From an uncultured Marvinbryantia sp. (lineage in GTDB: Bacteria; Bacillota; Clostridia; Lachnospirales; Lachnospiraceae), in assembly GCF_905201705.1 (NCBI RefSeq), contig NZ_CAJKOX010000020.1, positions 8,560 to 72,559 of the forward strand: a stretch of DNA of 64,000 nt. The letters are read 5' to 3'. The translations under genes and the position numbers were made by a program. Shown here one piece after another: positions 27,201 through 34,907 of the stretch. The number at the start of each line of letters is the position of its first letter. The first letter of the stretch is position 1. The notes beneath the pieces are model-generated. The model was not told the DNA's origin, searched no databases, and worked only from the letters and a program-made list of their open reading frames with translations.

Positions 27201-27893
27201 AACGGCAACGAACACGGTGTCGCTACCGCGCGCGACGGCGAGACGCAGGTGGGCTACCGCGAGCTGGATTTTGGCTTTGAAGGCTCCGACGAGATCTGCC
27301 TGCCGATTTTCGCACTCTCCGATGAGCCTTATGAAATTAAGATTTACGAGGGAATGCCGGGAGAGCCGGGGGCGGAGCTGATCGCGGACGTCATCTACCA
27401 GAAGCCGTCCATCTGGAACACCTACCAGGAGGAAACCTACCGCTTAAACAAATGGCTGCGCGGTGTCACCAGTATTTGCTTCGTGCTGCAGAAAAAAATT
27501 CATCTGAAGGGCTTTTCCTTTGTGAAGAAAAACCGCGCCTTCGAAAAGCTGGCGGCAGTACAGTGTGATCAGATTTACGGCGACAGCTTTACCGTGGCGG
27601 ACGGGCAGGTGCGTGAAATCGGCAACAACGTAACTCTGGAATTCCACGATCTGGATTTTGGACAGGGGGGAACCGCCGGAATCACCATCTGCGGAAGTAC
27701 GCCGCATGAGAAAAATACCATTGTCCTGCGCTTTTCCTCGGAAGCGGGGGAGGAGACGCGGATGCTGGAATTTGTGCAGGGCGAACCGGTGCAGACCTTT
27801 GCCCTTGACAATATTTGCGGAAAGCAGACTGTACGATTTGTATTCCTTCCCGGAAGCTGTTTTGACTTTGAATGGATGAAGTTTAAAAAATAA
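24279..27893 (+). CDS. GH2 family glycoside hydrolase with extra C-terminal domains
   Basis: A 1204-residue enzyme. The N-terminal part is the sugar-binding, immunoglobulin-like and TIM-barrel trio of family 2; the acid/base is E415 in VGNEIHD and the nucleophile E494 in GSETSS. Then come a DUF4982-like domain (WDFNEGQLVDVRAYTNAPKV), an invasin/Big-like domain (~residues 690-790), a segment of ~150 residues without clear family, and a beta-rich tail with two similar modules that may bind carbohydrate. Substrate could be a beta-galactoside, glucuronide or xylan side chain. No signal peptide. ATG 24279 (or 24282) follows AAGGAGA; an ATG at 24258 lacks a site. Confidence 0.8.
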   Translation: MMLFNDGWEFSRQPLHTTLSEMKEREQAFSPVGLPHDWLIYDTDHLYEDSTGWYRKRFTIEKEEQRFVFLRFDGIYMDSRVYVNGVQAGEWKYGYTAFELDITPLLKNGENEIWVSVDFQAPNSRWYSGAGIYRNVWLKKLPQEHLVSDGIYFHAEPEDGAVCIACAGSEATGNDCDRSQEMAAGNDPESAEKTAIWNIDLDVEAFGSGLTVTAELLDVSGAAFPVRQGTWSIQPKEGQTGVSVHSVRLLAEQPKLWDVENPNLYILRVSLFKGEKLLQTEEQRVGFRTIAYRPDGGFFLNGRHLKLNGVCEHHDLGCLGAAFHEQAMRRKFAIIKEMGANAVRFAHNMPAKEAMELADEMGLLVISEAFDMWESSKTPYDYGRFFPEWYERDVASWIRRDRNHPSVIMWCVGNEIHDTHAGERGKKWMETLMAEVKKHDPRQNAPTTLASNYMPWENTQKCADVIKLIGYNYGEKYYDSHHAQHPDWIIYGSETSSVVQSRGIYHFPYKKFVLADDDEQCSALGNSTTSWGAKSAEACVIAERDRAYSCGQFLWSGFDYIGEPTPYHTRNSYFGQIDTAGFPKDPYYLYQAEWSGADAKPMVHLFPYWDFNEGQLVDVRAYTNAPKVELFLNGRSCGVCEIDHAHGTTLSGNWQVPYEKGEIRAIARDENGNVLAEDAHHSFGEAANIVLTPEKETLRADGHALLFLQISMTDADGYPVENANNRVQVTVTGAGALVGCDNGDSTETDGYKMGCRRLFGGKLLAVVKAGTQAGEMRVQVSSPGLPEASLTVLVKEGVVVPGIAPEAYLAEIPARENIAKQQTTAGDLAGACLKSESGAEKTWAAGRKAAGIPVRNIRLTSSAGNLLSTEIPETAVTAQICPENADDQEVIWRIVDDAGIPSPLAELQADGKTAHVRAKSDGSFRLRCMSRCGTGKVRIISQIEFTVSGLGKAFRDPYSFVSGGLYDYSKGEAGNGNEHGVATARDGETQVGYRELDFGFEGSDEICLPIFALSDEPYEIKIYEGMPGEPGAELIADVIYQKPSIWNTYQEETYRLNKWLRGVTSICFVLQKKIHLKGFSFVKKNRAFEKLAAVQCDQIYGDSFTVADGQVREIGNNVTLEFHDLDFGQGGTAGITICGSTPHEKNTIVLRFSSEAGEETRMLEFVQGEPVQTFALDNICGKQTVRFVFLPGSCFDFEWMKFKK

Positions 27894-27914
27894 CCAAATA
27901 ACGCTGATTTTGCT

Positions 27915-27954
27915 TTTTCCCATCCGATGCTGTCGGGTGGGAAAAGTGCTTTTT
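27915..27954 (+). terminator. Intrinsic terminator after the esterase-GH2 unit
   Basis: Stem TTTTCCCATCCGA (27915-27927) with TCGGGTGGGAAAA (27933-27945), loop TGCTG, then a T-run at 27950-27954. Confidence 0.82.
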
Positions 27955-28020
27955 GCACAAAAATAGAGCAAAAATTTTGTGATTGATGCACAATACGGAT
28001 AGGAAAGAGACAAAATAGGA

Positions 28021-28082
28021 GCAATATATGCGCAACGAAAAGCAATATATTTGATGCAAAGAGCATGAATTTGACATATAAT
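28021..28082 (+). promoter_or_regulatory. AraC-type operator pair and promoter of the oligosaccharide importer
   Basis: Direct repeats GCAATATAT (28021-28029 and 28042-28050) start 21 bp apart; the proximal one ends 27 bp before the -10 TATAAT (28077-28082). The -35 is poor, as expected for an activated promoter. Start site would be near 28089. Confidence 0.72.
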
Positions 28083-28163
28083 GAACCCACCAAAAGCGGA
28101 AAATGTGCAACACGACGAAAAAAGAAGGGCTGAAAGAGAAAAAAAGGAGAGTGATGTAGCAAA

Positions 28164-29108
28164 ATGGCACAAACGAAAGCAAAAAAAGAAAAGCTTAAGC
28201 ATGACGAATCGCTGCTTCGCCATGTGAAAAAGAATTGGAAGCTTTATACGTTTCTGATTCTTCCGATTCTGTACTACGTTATTTTCAAGTACATCCCGAT
28301 GCTTGGAAATATCATAGCCTTCCGCCGCTATAAAGGCGGACCGAACATCTTCGGTGAAAGATGGGTTGGATTCCGTTACTTTGAACAGTTCCTGACAGAC
28401 AGCAACTTCTGGCAGGCATTCTGGAACACCCTTCGCTTAAGTATCGGATATCTGCTTGTACGTTTTCCGGCAACATTGATTTTCGCACTGTTAATCAATG
28501 AAATCAGAACAAAATGGTGGAAGAAGATCGTGCAGACGATTTCCTACCTGCCGCACTTTATTTCTCTGGTAGTTGTCTGCGGTATGGTAAAAGAGCTTCT
28601 TTCCTCCACCGGTCCGATCAACACGCTGCTGGCGTCCCTTGGACTGGACAAGATCGCATTTATGTCAGAACCGGCATGGTTCGATACCGTGTACATAGGG
28701 TCCGGCATCTGGCAGGCGTTGGGATGGGGCACGATCCTCTACCTTACGGCGATGACAAACATCGACCCGGGTCTTTATGAGGCGGCGGAAATGGACGGCG
28801 CAAACCGGTTCCAGCAGACCATCCATGTAACAATTCCGGGCATCCTTCCGACGATCATGACGCTGCTCATTATGGATATCGGAAACATCATTACCGCGAG
28901 CAACATGCAGAAGATCCTGCTTTTGTACAACCCGCTCACACAGTCCCGCGCGGACATCATCGATACACTGGTATACCGCATGGGTATTTCGGGAGGAAAC
29001 TTCAGCTATGCGTCGGCGGTTGGCCTGTTCTCCGCAGTTATTGGTCTGGTGCTGGTAACATCGGCGAACTATCTGTCAAAGAAGCTGACAGAAACATCAC
29101 TGTGGTAG
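28164..29108 (+). CDS. Importer permease, LplB type (CUT1 family)
   Basis: A 314-residue inner-membrane permease with six predicted helices, beginning with the hydrophobic helix LYTFLILPILYYVIFKYIPM. The ATPase-contacting EAA loop reads YEAAEMDGANRFQQTIHVTIPGI. LplB-type permeases pair with LplC types and a large lipoprotein binding protein to import oligosaccharides. No ATPase is encoded nearby; such importers usually share a distant MsmX/MsiK-type ATPase (family knowledge). Ribosome site AAGGAGA lies 13 bases upstream, a little far. First gene of an importer operon under the 28021 promoter. Confidence 0.9.
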   Translation: MAQTKAKKEKLKHDESLLRHVKKNWKLYTFLILPILYYVIFKYIPMLGNIIAFRRYKGGPNIFGERWVGFRYFEQFLTDSNFWQAFWNTLRLSIGYLLVRFPATLIFALLINEIRTKWWKKIVQTISYLPHFISLVVVCGMVKELLSSTGPINTLLASLGLDKIAFMSEPAWFDTVYIGSGIWQALGWGTILYLTAMTNIDPGLYEAAEMDGANRFQQTIHVTIPGILPTIMTLLIMDIGNIITASNMQKILLLYNPLTQSRADIIDTLVYRMGISGGNFSYASAVGLFSAVIGLVLVTSANYLSKKLTETSLW

Positions 29109-29124
29109 AAGGGAGAAAGGACAG

Positions 29125-30006
29125 ATGGAAAATTCAAAAATCAAGGTTTCAACGGGATACCGCGTATTCCAGGTGATTAATACCATCATCATGATTCTGG
29201 TCGTGTTTGCTACCTTATATCCGTTCATATATCTGGTAGCGCAGTCCTTCAGCAGTGACACGGCAGTTGCCGCCGGAGAGGTTACCTTTCTCCCGGTAGG
29301 ATTTACGACCGCCACTTACAAATATCTGCTCAGCGACAACCGGTTCTTCCGTTACTACGGAAACACCATCATATATTCCGTGATCGGTACGGCAATTTCG
29401 GTATTCGGAACGGCGCTGCTCGCCTACCCGCTTTCGAAATCAAAGCTTCGCCTGAATAAGTTTTTCACACCGTTCGTTGTATTTACGATGTATTTCACCG
29501 GCGGTCTGATCCCGAACTATATTCTTGTTACACAGTGGCTGCATCTTGGCAACACCATCTGGGCGGTAGTGCTTCCGGGCGCGATCAGCACCTTCAACCT
29601 GCTGCTTATGAAATCCTTCTTCGCCGGACTTCCGGAGGAGCTGGAGGAGGCTGCCTCCATCGACGGCATGGGCGTTTACGGAATCTTTATAAAGATCATC
29701 CTGCCGCTCTCCAAGCCGATCCTGGCAACGATGACGCTGTTTTATCTGGTTGGTCTGTGGAATGAATGGTTCGGTCCGTTCCTTTACTTAGACGACGATG
29801 CCCTGAAGCCAATCTCGCTGTGGGTACGCCAACTCGTAGAGGGCGCAAACAATGTGGACATCGGTTCCAGCGGAGAGGCAAGCAGCGTGCAGGCAACGCT
29901 GAAATCCGCAACAATGGTACTGACATCTCTGCCGATCATCTGCGTATATCCGTTTGTACAGAAATACTTTGTACAGGGTATGACGATGGGTGCGGTAAAA
30001 GGTTAA
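29125..30006 (+). CDS. Importer permease, LplC/YtcP type (CUT1 family)
   Basis: A 293-residue permease with six predicted helices. The start (KVSTGYRVFQVINTIIMILVV) and the early SSDTAVAAGEVTFLPVGFT loop are typical of the YtcP/LplC group; the EAA loop reads EEAASIDGMGVYGIFIKIILPLSKP in the sequence. It forms a heterodimer with the 28164 permease. A GGGAGAAAGGA site precedes the ATG and the gap to the previous gene is 16 bases. A small hairpin (30018-30035) separates it from the binding protein gene. Confidence 0.9.
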   Translation: MENSKIKVSTGYRVFQVINTIIMILVVFATLYPFIYLVAQSFSSDTAVAAGEVTFLPVGFTTATYKYLLSDNRFFRYYGNTIIYSVIGTAISVFGTALLAYPLSKSKLRLNKFFTPFVVFTMYFTGGLIPNYILVTQWLHLGNTIWAVVLPGAISTFNLLLMKSFFAGLPEELEEAASIDGMGVYGIFIKIILPLSKPILATMTLFYLVGLWNEWFGPFLYLDDDALKPISLWVRQLVEGANNVDIGSSGEASSVQATLKSATMVLTSLPIICVYPFVQKYFVQGMTMGAVKG

Positions 30007-30017
30007 ACATGTTATAC

Positions 30018-30035
30018 AAAGCACAGAGATGCTTT
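30018..30035 (+). other. Short hairpin between permease and binding-protein genes
   Basis: AAAGCA / TGCTTT with a six-base loop, followed by TTAT. It may mark partial termination or an RNA processing point that lets the binding protein be made in excess. Confidence 0.35.
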
Positions 30036-30062
30036 TATAAATAAAACAAGGAGGAAAGAAGT

Positions 30063-31706
30063 ATGAACAAAAAATTAATGGCACTGACAATGGCGGCAGC
30101 TATGGTTGGCGCAGTGGGATGCGTAACGGCATCCGCAGAGGAGGCGGAGGGCTACACCTACGGTGTGGACACGACCTTCCATTCCGACGAACCGGTAACG
30201 TATACCATGATGTTCTCTGATCATGAGAACTATCCGCTGGATGAGAACTGGCGTCTCTGGAGCGCGATCGAGGAGAGAACGAACGTTACCTTCGACCTTA
30301 CTTCCGTAGCAAGAACAGACTACAACGATAAGGTATCCGCTATGGTAAACAGCGGAAGCGCTCCGTACATCATTCCGAAGATCTATGATTCTTCACCCTA
30401 CGAGGACAGCGGTCAGGTCGTTGCGATCAGCGACTGGGTACAGTATATGCCGAACTACTCCAAGCAGGTAGAGGAGTGGGGCATGGAAGAGGACCTGAAG
30501 CAGATTTACGCAGCCGATGGTAAATATTACCGTCTTCCGGGTATGTGGGAAGAAGTGGCAGGCGGCTACTCTCTCATCATCCGCAAGGATATCTTCGAGG
30601 CGGCAGGCGTTGACATGAGCACAGAGCCGACCTGGACATGGGAAGATTTCTATGAGGCGCTGAAGCTGGTGCAGGAATACACCGGAAAAGACAACATCTG
30701 GTCCGACCAGTTCCAGTTTGGCTGCACAATGAACATCGCGGCAATTACCTATAATGTAACGGCTGGTAACTCCCAGGACGGCGGCGACTGGGGGCTGAAG
30801 GACGGTACAAAATTCAACTTTGACACCAACGAATTCTATTTCGCAGATACAACAGAAGAGTACAAAGAGTTCCTGACATACTTCCACAAGCTGTATGAGG
30901 AAGGTATCCTGGATCCGGAAACCTTTACACAGGATTCCACACAGGCACAGGCGAAATTCTTCCGCGGCGACTCCTATGTGCTGGCATCCAACTATCAGAT
31001 CCTGTCTGATATCATTGCGAACAACAAGGTAACAGATGAAGGCGCAGAGCTGTACTTCATGACCACACCGTCAGGTCCGGCAGGCAATGTGAAGGTTTCC
31101 AGCGGCGCAGGACGTCTGGAGAACGGTATTATGATCAGCACAAACGCGCTGAATGAGCTGGGCGAAGAAGAATTCATCAAGATGCTTCGCTTCATCGACT
31201 GGCTGTGGTACTCCGATGAAGGTCACGAGCTGAGCCAGTGGGGCGTTGAGGGCGAGACCTATACAAAGGATGCTGACGGAAATATCGTACTCAATGAGGA
31301 CATTTACTACAACGGCTTCAATGCAGGCGCAGAGAAGCAGCTCAACGTAGACTATGGCTTTGGCGGCGGTGTATTTGCATACGGCGGAAATACCTTCATC
31401 CAGCTCTCCAAGTTTACCGAGGGTGAAAAAGAGTGGAACGAGAGAATCAATGCAAATAAGGAACCGGTACAGCTTATGCCGCCGGTACTGGCAGACGAGC
31501 TTCAGAAGGAAGACCTGAACCTTATCAAGGTTCCGCTGATGGATTATGTAAATACCTCCGCGCTGGAGTTCATCACCGGCAAGAAGGACCTCGATGCAGA
31601 CTGGGATGCTTATGTAACAGAGTGTATGGACAATCTGAAAGCATCTAAGTACGTAGAGATGGTTAATGAAATTTTCAATGATACAAAGGATGTGCTTGGA
31701 TACTAA
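30063..31706 (+). CDS. Extracellular solute-binding lipoprotein of the importer (LplA/LipO type)
   Basis: A 547-residue binding protein. The N-terminus is a signal peptide (KLMALTMAAAMVGAVGC) with a possible lipobox ending at C20, followed by an acidic mature start. Length and the WRLWSAIEERTNVTFDLT start fit the large family-1 oligosaccharide-binding proteins that partner with LplB/LplC. It probably captures xylo-oligosaccharides or aldouronic acids outside the cell, judged from the neighbouring GH115 and GH43; binding residues cannot be read. Strong ribosome site AAGGAGG. A GC-rich hairpin follows its stop. Confidence 0.88.
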   Translation: MNKKLMALTMAAAMVGAVGCVTASAEEAEGYTYGVDTTFHSDEPVTYTMMFSDHENYPLDENWRLWSAIEERTNVTFDLTSVARTDYNDKVSAMVNSGSAPYIIPKIYDSSPYEDSGQVVAISDWVQYMPNYSKQVEEWGMEEDLKQIYAADGKYYRLPGMWEEVAGGYSLIIRKDIFEAAGVDMSTEPTWTWEDFYEALKLVQEYTGKDNIWSDQFQFGCTMNIAAITYNVTAGNSQDGGDWGLKDGTKFNFDTNEFYFADTTEEYKEFLTYFHKLYEEGILDPETFTQDSTQAQAKFFRGDSYVLASNYQILSDIIANNKVTDEGAELYFMTTPSGPAGNVKVSSGAGRLENGIMISTNALNELGEEEFIKMLRFIDWLWYSDEGHELSQWGVEGETYTKDADGNIVLNEDIYYNGFNAGAEKQLNVDYGFGGGVFAYGGNTFIQLSKFTEGEKEWNERINANKEPVQLMPPVLADELQKEDLNLIKVPLMDYVNTSALEFITGKKDLDADWDAYVTECMDNLKASKYVEMVNEIFNDTKDVLGY

Positions 31707-31741
31707 GCAATAGCAGTAGGATGCTGAGCCATTAAAGCAGG

Positions 31742-31767
31742 GGCTGCCGCGGGAGACTGCGGCAGCC
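31742..31767 (+). terminator. GC-rich hairpin after the binding protein, possible partial terminator
   Basis: Nine-pair stem GGCTGCCGC (31742-31750) / GCGGCAGCC (31759-31767). Only TCTTGT follows, so termination would be incomplete and some transcripts should continue into GH115. Confidence 0.5.
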
Positions 31768-31826
31768 TCTTGTATCTCATGTAAATGCGTTATTAGCTTA
31801 TCACAAAAAATTCTTTGGAGAATATT

Positions 31827-34754
31827 ATGGCTTATATAAAATTCAGTAAGGATACGACGATTAATATGATTCTGGATGAGCAGGCGGGAGAAGGTCTGCG
31901 CAGAATCCGGGAGAAGGTTGCAAAGGATATTGAAAGGACGACGGGAGCATCCGTGCAGACGGATGCAAACGGAGACTGCGGGCAGGCTGTTCTGGCGGCG
32001 ACGCTTGGGGAAGGAACGCTGGCGGACGCTCTCGCGGAAAAAATACCGGAGCTGAAAACGCTCTCCGGCAGATGGGAGAGCTACGGTTTTTACCTTGCGG
32101 AACATCCGATGGAGGGCGTGGAGAGCGCGCTGGTGATCGTGGGCAGTGACCGCACCGGCACGATCTACGGCATGTTCCATCTTTCCGAGCTGCTTGGGGT
32201 GACAGCGCTCGGATTCTGGGGAGACGTCACGCCGCCTGTGTGGGAAAGCGCGCTTCTGACCGATGAGCGGACGGGGGAAAAGGCGTCTGACGGACATCTG
32301 GTGAAAATGGTTTCCGGCGGTATCTCGAAGGAGCCGTCAGTAAAATTCCGCGGCTTTTTCATCAACGACGAGTGGCCCTGCTTCGGGAAATGGACGTTTT
32401 CGCATTACAACGGTTTTACGGCGGAGATGTATGACCATGTGTTTGAGTATCTTCTGCGCATGAAGGGAAACTATCTCTGGCCGGCAATGTGGACCTCATC
32501 CTTCCTTCTGGACGGACCGGGCATCGCTTCCATGCAGCTTGCGACGGAATACGGCATTTATATCGGCATGTCGCACCACGAGCCCTGTATGCGCTCCGGA
32601 GAGGAATTTTCCATTTTCAAGGGGGAAAATTCTCCCTACGGAACGGAATGGAATTATGATGTAAATAAAGAGGGACTGCTGAAATTCTGGGAGGACGGTC
32701 TGACGCGCGTGAAGGACGAGCAGATTTTCCCGACCGTCGGAATGCGCGGCGAGCGCGACAGTAAGCTGCTCGGCGACGACGCGACGATTGCGGAAAATGT
32801 CCGTCAGCTAAAGGAGATTATTATTAACCAGCGAAAGCTGCTCGCACAGCATGTCAACCCTGATCTGAAAAAGGTACCGCAGCTCTTTGCAATCTACAAG
32901 GAGGTGGAGGACTACTACTTTGGGGACGGCAGGATTGCCGGCATCCGCGGCTTTGACGAGCTGGAAGACGTGACGCTTTTGTTCTGCGAGGATAACTTTG
33001 GTAATATGCGCGCGCTTCCGCAGGAGTCGGAGCGGCAGCATCCGGGCGGCTTCGGCATGTATTACCATGTGGATTACCACGGATCGCCGATCTCCTTCGA
33101 GTGGGTAAATTCCACGCCGCTTGTGCGGATCTGGGAGCAGATGACCGAGGCGTATGAGTACGGCGTCCGAAATCTCTGGATCGTGAATGTGGGCGACGTA
33201 AAATTCCAGGAGTATCCGCTGGGATATTTTATGGAGCTTGCCTATGATTTTGAAACCTGGGGCGGCGGTTCCTCCGAAAAGGTGCGGGAATACACCGCGC
33301 AGTGGGTGCAGAAGCAGTTCGGCGCTTATGCTTCTGAAGAGCAGTGCCGGGAGATCACCTGGGTGCTGGAGGAATCGGTGCGGCTGAACAGCTACCGGCG
33401 TCCGGAGGCGCTGAATGATACGATTTATCATCCCGCTCACTACAATGAGGGAAGAAGGATGCTGGAGCGCTGCGAAGAGCTGGAGCAGAAAACGGAGCAG
33501 CTTCTTGCGGAGCTTACCGGCACACCGGCGGAAAAAGCTTATTTCAGTATGATCTACTATCCGGCGGCGGGAAGTGCAAATCTTTTGAAAATGCATCTTT
33601 TCTCGGGCATGAATCACCTGTATGCTTCACAGGGCAGGGCGGTCGCGAATGTGTACGGCGAAAAAATGCAGGCGTGCATACAGAAGGATGCAAAGCTTGC
33701 GGAGCGCATGAGGACGTTTAACGGCGGCAAATGGAGCGGCATGGAGCTGGAGGAGCACATCGGCTTTGTGAACTGGAACGACGAGGACTGGCGCTACCCG
33801 GTGCAGCATGTGGTGACGCTTCCGAAAAAGCCTCGTCTGACGGTGTCGCGCGCGGACGGCACAGGAAGCTACACGAACCAGTATTTCCCGATTCCGCTTG
33901 TGATCGACGATTTCCGGTATGCGGGAAAAGAAAAAGTGACGATACAGATTGCCAACGGCGGTACGGGAAGCGTAGAATGGAAGATAGAGGAAAGCTGCGA
34001 TTACCTGGAATTTTCCGCGCGCGAGGGCAGCACGGAGCTGCTTGACGAGGTGGAGATCACCTTCCTGCGGGAGAAGCTTCCGGTCGGACAGGAGGCAGAG
34101 TTTGCCTGCAATATCCGCACTGAGCGGGAATCCGTCCAGCTTCGTATTTTGTGCAGAAACGAAAGCATGGCGAAGGTACCGTTCGGAGCATATGTGATGC
34201 AGGACGGTCTCTGCGTAGCGAACGCAGCGGACTTTTCCGTAAAGCTTGGAGGCGTGTACAAAGAGGGCAGGGCATCCTTTGAGCGGCTGGCGGATTACGG
34301 AAAGTACGGAAGCGGCATGAAGGTTTGCCCGACCACGGCGGATTACGGGAAAGCGGACTGGGAGAACGGCAGCGCTCCTGCGCTTATGTATGAAATCTGG
34401 GCGGAGCAGGAACAGACCTATATCCTGGAAATACGCACTTCACCGGCAAATCCGTTGGTAAACGGCGGCTCTCTGCAGACCGGTGTGCGCATAAACAGCG
34501 GAGAGGTACAGGCGCTGGCGCTGATCGGAGAGGGTTATCGCGGAGGCGATACAGAGTGTGAGGAATGGTGCCGGGCAGTGCTTAATCAGGAGCACTGTGC
34601 GAAGCTGCCGGTGCAGCTCAAAAAGGGCATCAATACCATTACGCTCTATGCCGGAGAAGCCGGTGTGGTTCTGGAGCGCCTGCAGATCTATGCACCGGAC
34701 AGGCAGCCAAAATCCTCTTATATGGGACCGGACGTAAGCTATCGAAAGGCGTAA
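31827..34754 (+). CDS. GH115 alpha-glucuronidase
   Basis: A 975-residue glycoside hydrolase of family 115, recognised from the early segment GSDRTGTIYGMFHLSELLGV, the barrel stretch FFINDEWPCFGKW, RMKGNYLWPAMWTSSFLLDG and the HHEPCMRSGEEFSIF region, with the C-terminal beta-sandwich domains. GH115 enzymes remove (4-O-methyl)glucuronic acid from xylan, also from internal xyloses. There is no signal peptide, so the substrate would be an imported aldouronic acid. ATG 31827 follows TTTGGAG; the upstream TTG at 31815 is inside that site. Its product would feed the hexuronate genes at 39955-44932. Confidence 0.88.
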   Translation: MAYIKFSKDTTINMILDEQAGEGLRRIREKVAKDIERTTGASVQTDANGDCGQAVLAATLGEGTLADALAEKIPELKTLSGRWESYGFYLAEHPMEGVESALVIVGSDRTGTIYGMFHLSELLGVTALGFWGDVTPPVWESALLTDERTGEKASDGHLVKMVSGGISKEPSVKFRGFFINDEWPCFGKWTFSHYNGFTAEMYDHVFEYLLRMKGNYLWPAMWTSSFLLDGPGIASMQLATEYGIYIGMSHHEPCMRSGEEFSIFKGENSPYGTEWNYDVNKEGLLKFWEDGLTRVKDEQIFPTVGMRGERDSKLLGDDATIAENVRQLKEIIINQRKLLAQHVNPDLKKVPQLFAIYKEVEDYYFGDGRIAGIRGFDELEDVTLLFCEDNFGNMRALPQESERQHPGGFGMYYHVDYHGSPISFEWVNSTPLVRIWEQMTEAYEYGVRNLWIVNVGDVKFQEYPLGYFMELAYDFETWGGGSSEKVREYTAQWVQKQFGAYASEEQCREITWVLEESVRLNSYRRPEALNDTIYHPAHYNEGRRMLERCEELEQKTEQLLAELTGTPAEKAYFSMIYYPAAGSANLLKMHLFSGMNHLYASQGRAVANVYGEKMQACIQKDAKLAERMRTFNGGKWSGMELEEHIGFVNWNDEDWRYPVQHVVTLPKKPRLTVSRADGTGSYTNQYFPIPLVIDDFRYAGKEKVTIQIANGGTGSVEWKIEESCDYLEFSAREGSTELLDEVEITFLREKLPVGQEAEFACNIRTERESVQLRILCRNESMAKVPFGAYVMQDGLCVANAADFSVKLGGVYKEGRASFERLADYGKYGSGMKVCPTTADYGKADWENGSAPALMYEIWAEQEQTYILEIRTSPANPLVNGGSLQTGVRINSGEVQALALIGEGYRGGDTECEEWCRAVLNQEHCAKLPVQLKKGINTITLYAGEAGVVLERLQIYAPDRQPKSSYMGPDVSYRKA

Positions 34755-34907
34755 GCCTTCGGAGACGTTCCGGCATACGGCGCAGCATCGCGGCAGCGCA
34801 GAAAATGGAGGCAGGATTTATATTTTGTGTGACATAAGCTGGCTCTTTTGGCGCTGCGGGGATGCAAAAAGCCGGGAAAGAAAAGAGAAAGGAAACATCG
34901 GGAGAAT

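Noticed and set aside
25629..27215. 528-residue open frame on the minus strand within GH2
   Set aside because: Opposite the GH2 gene, His/Arg-rich, no motif and no start signal.
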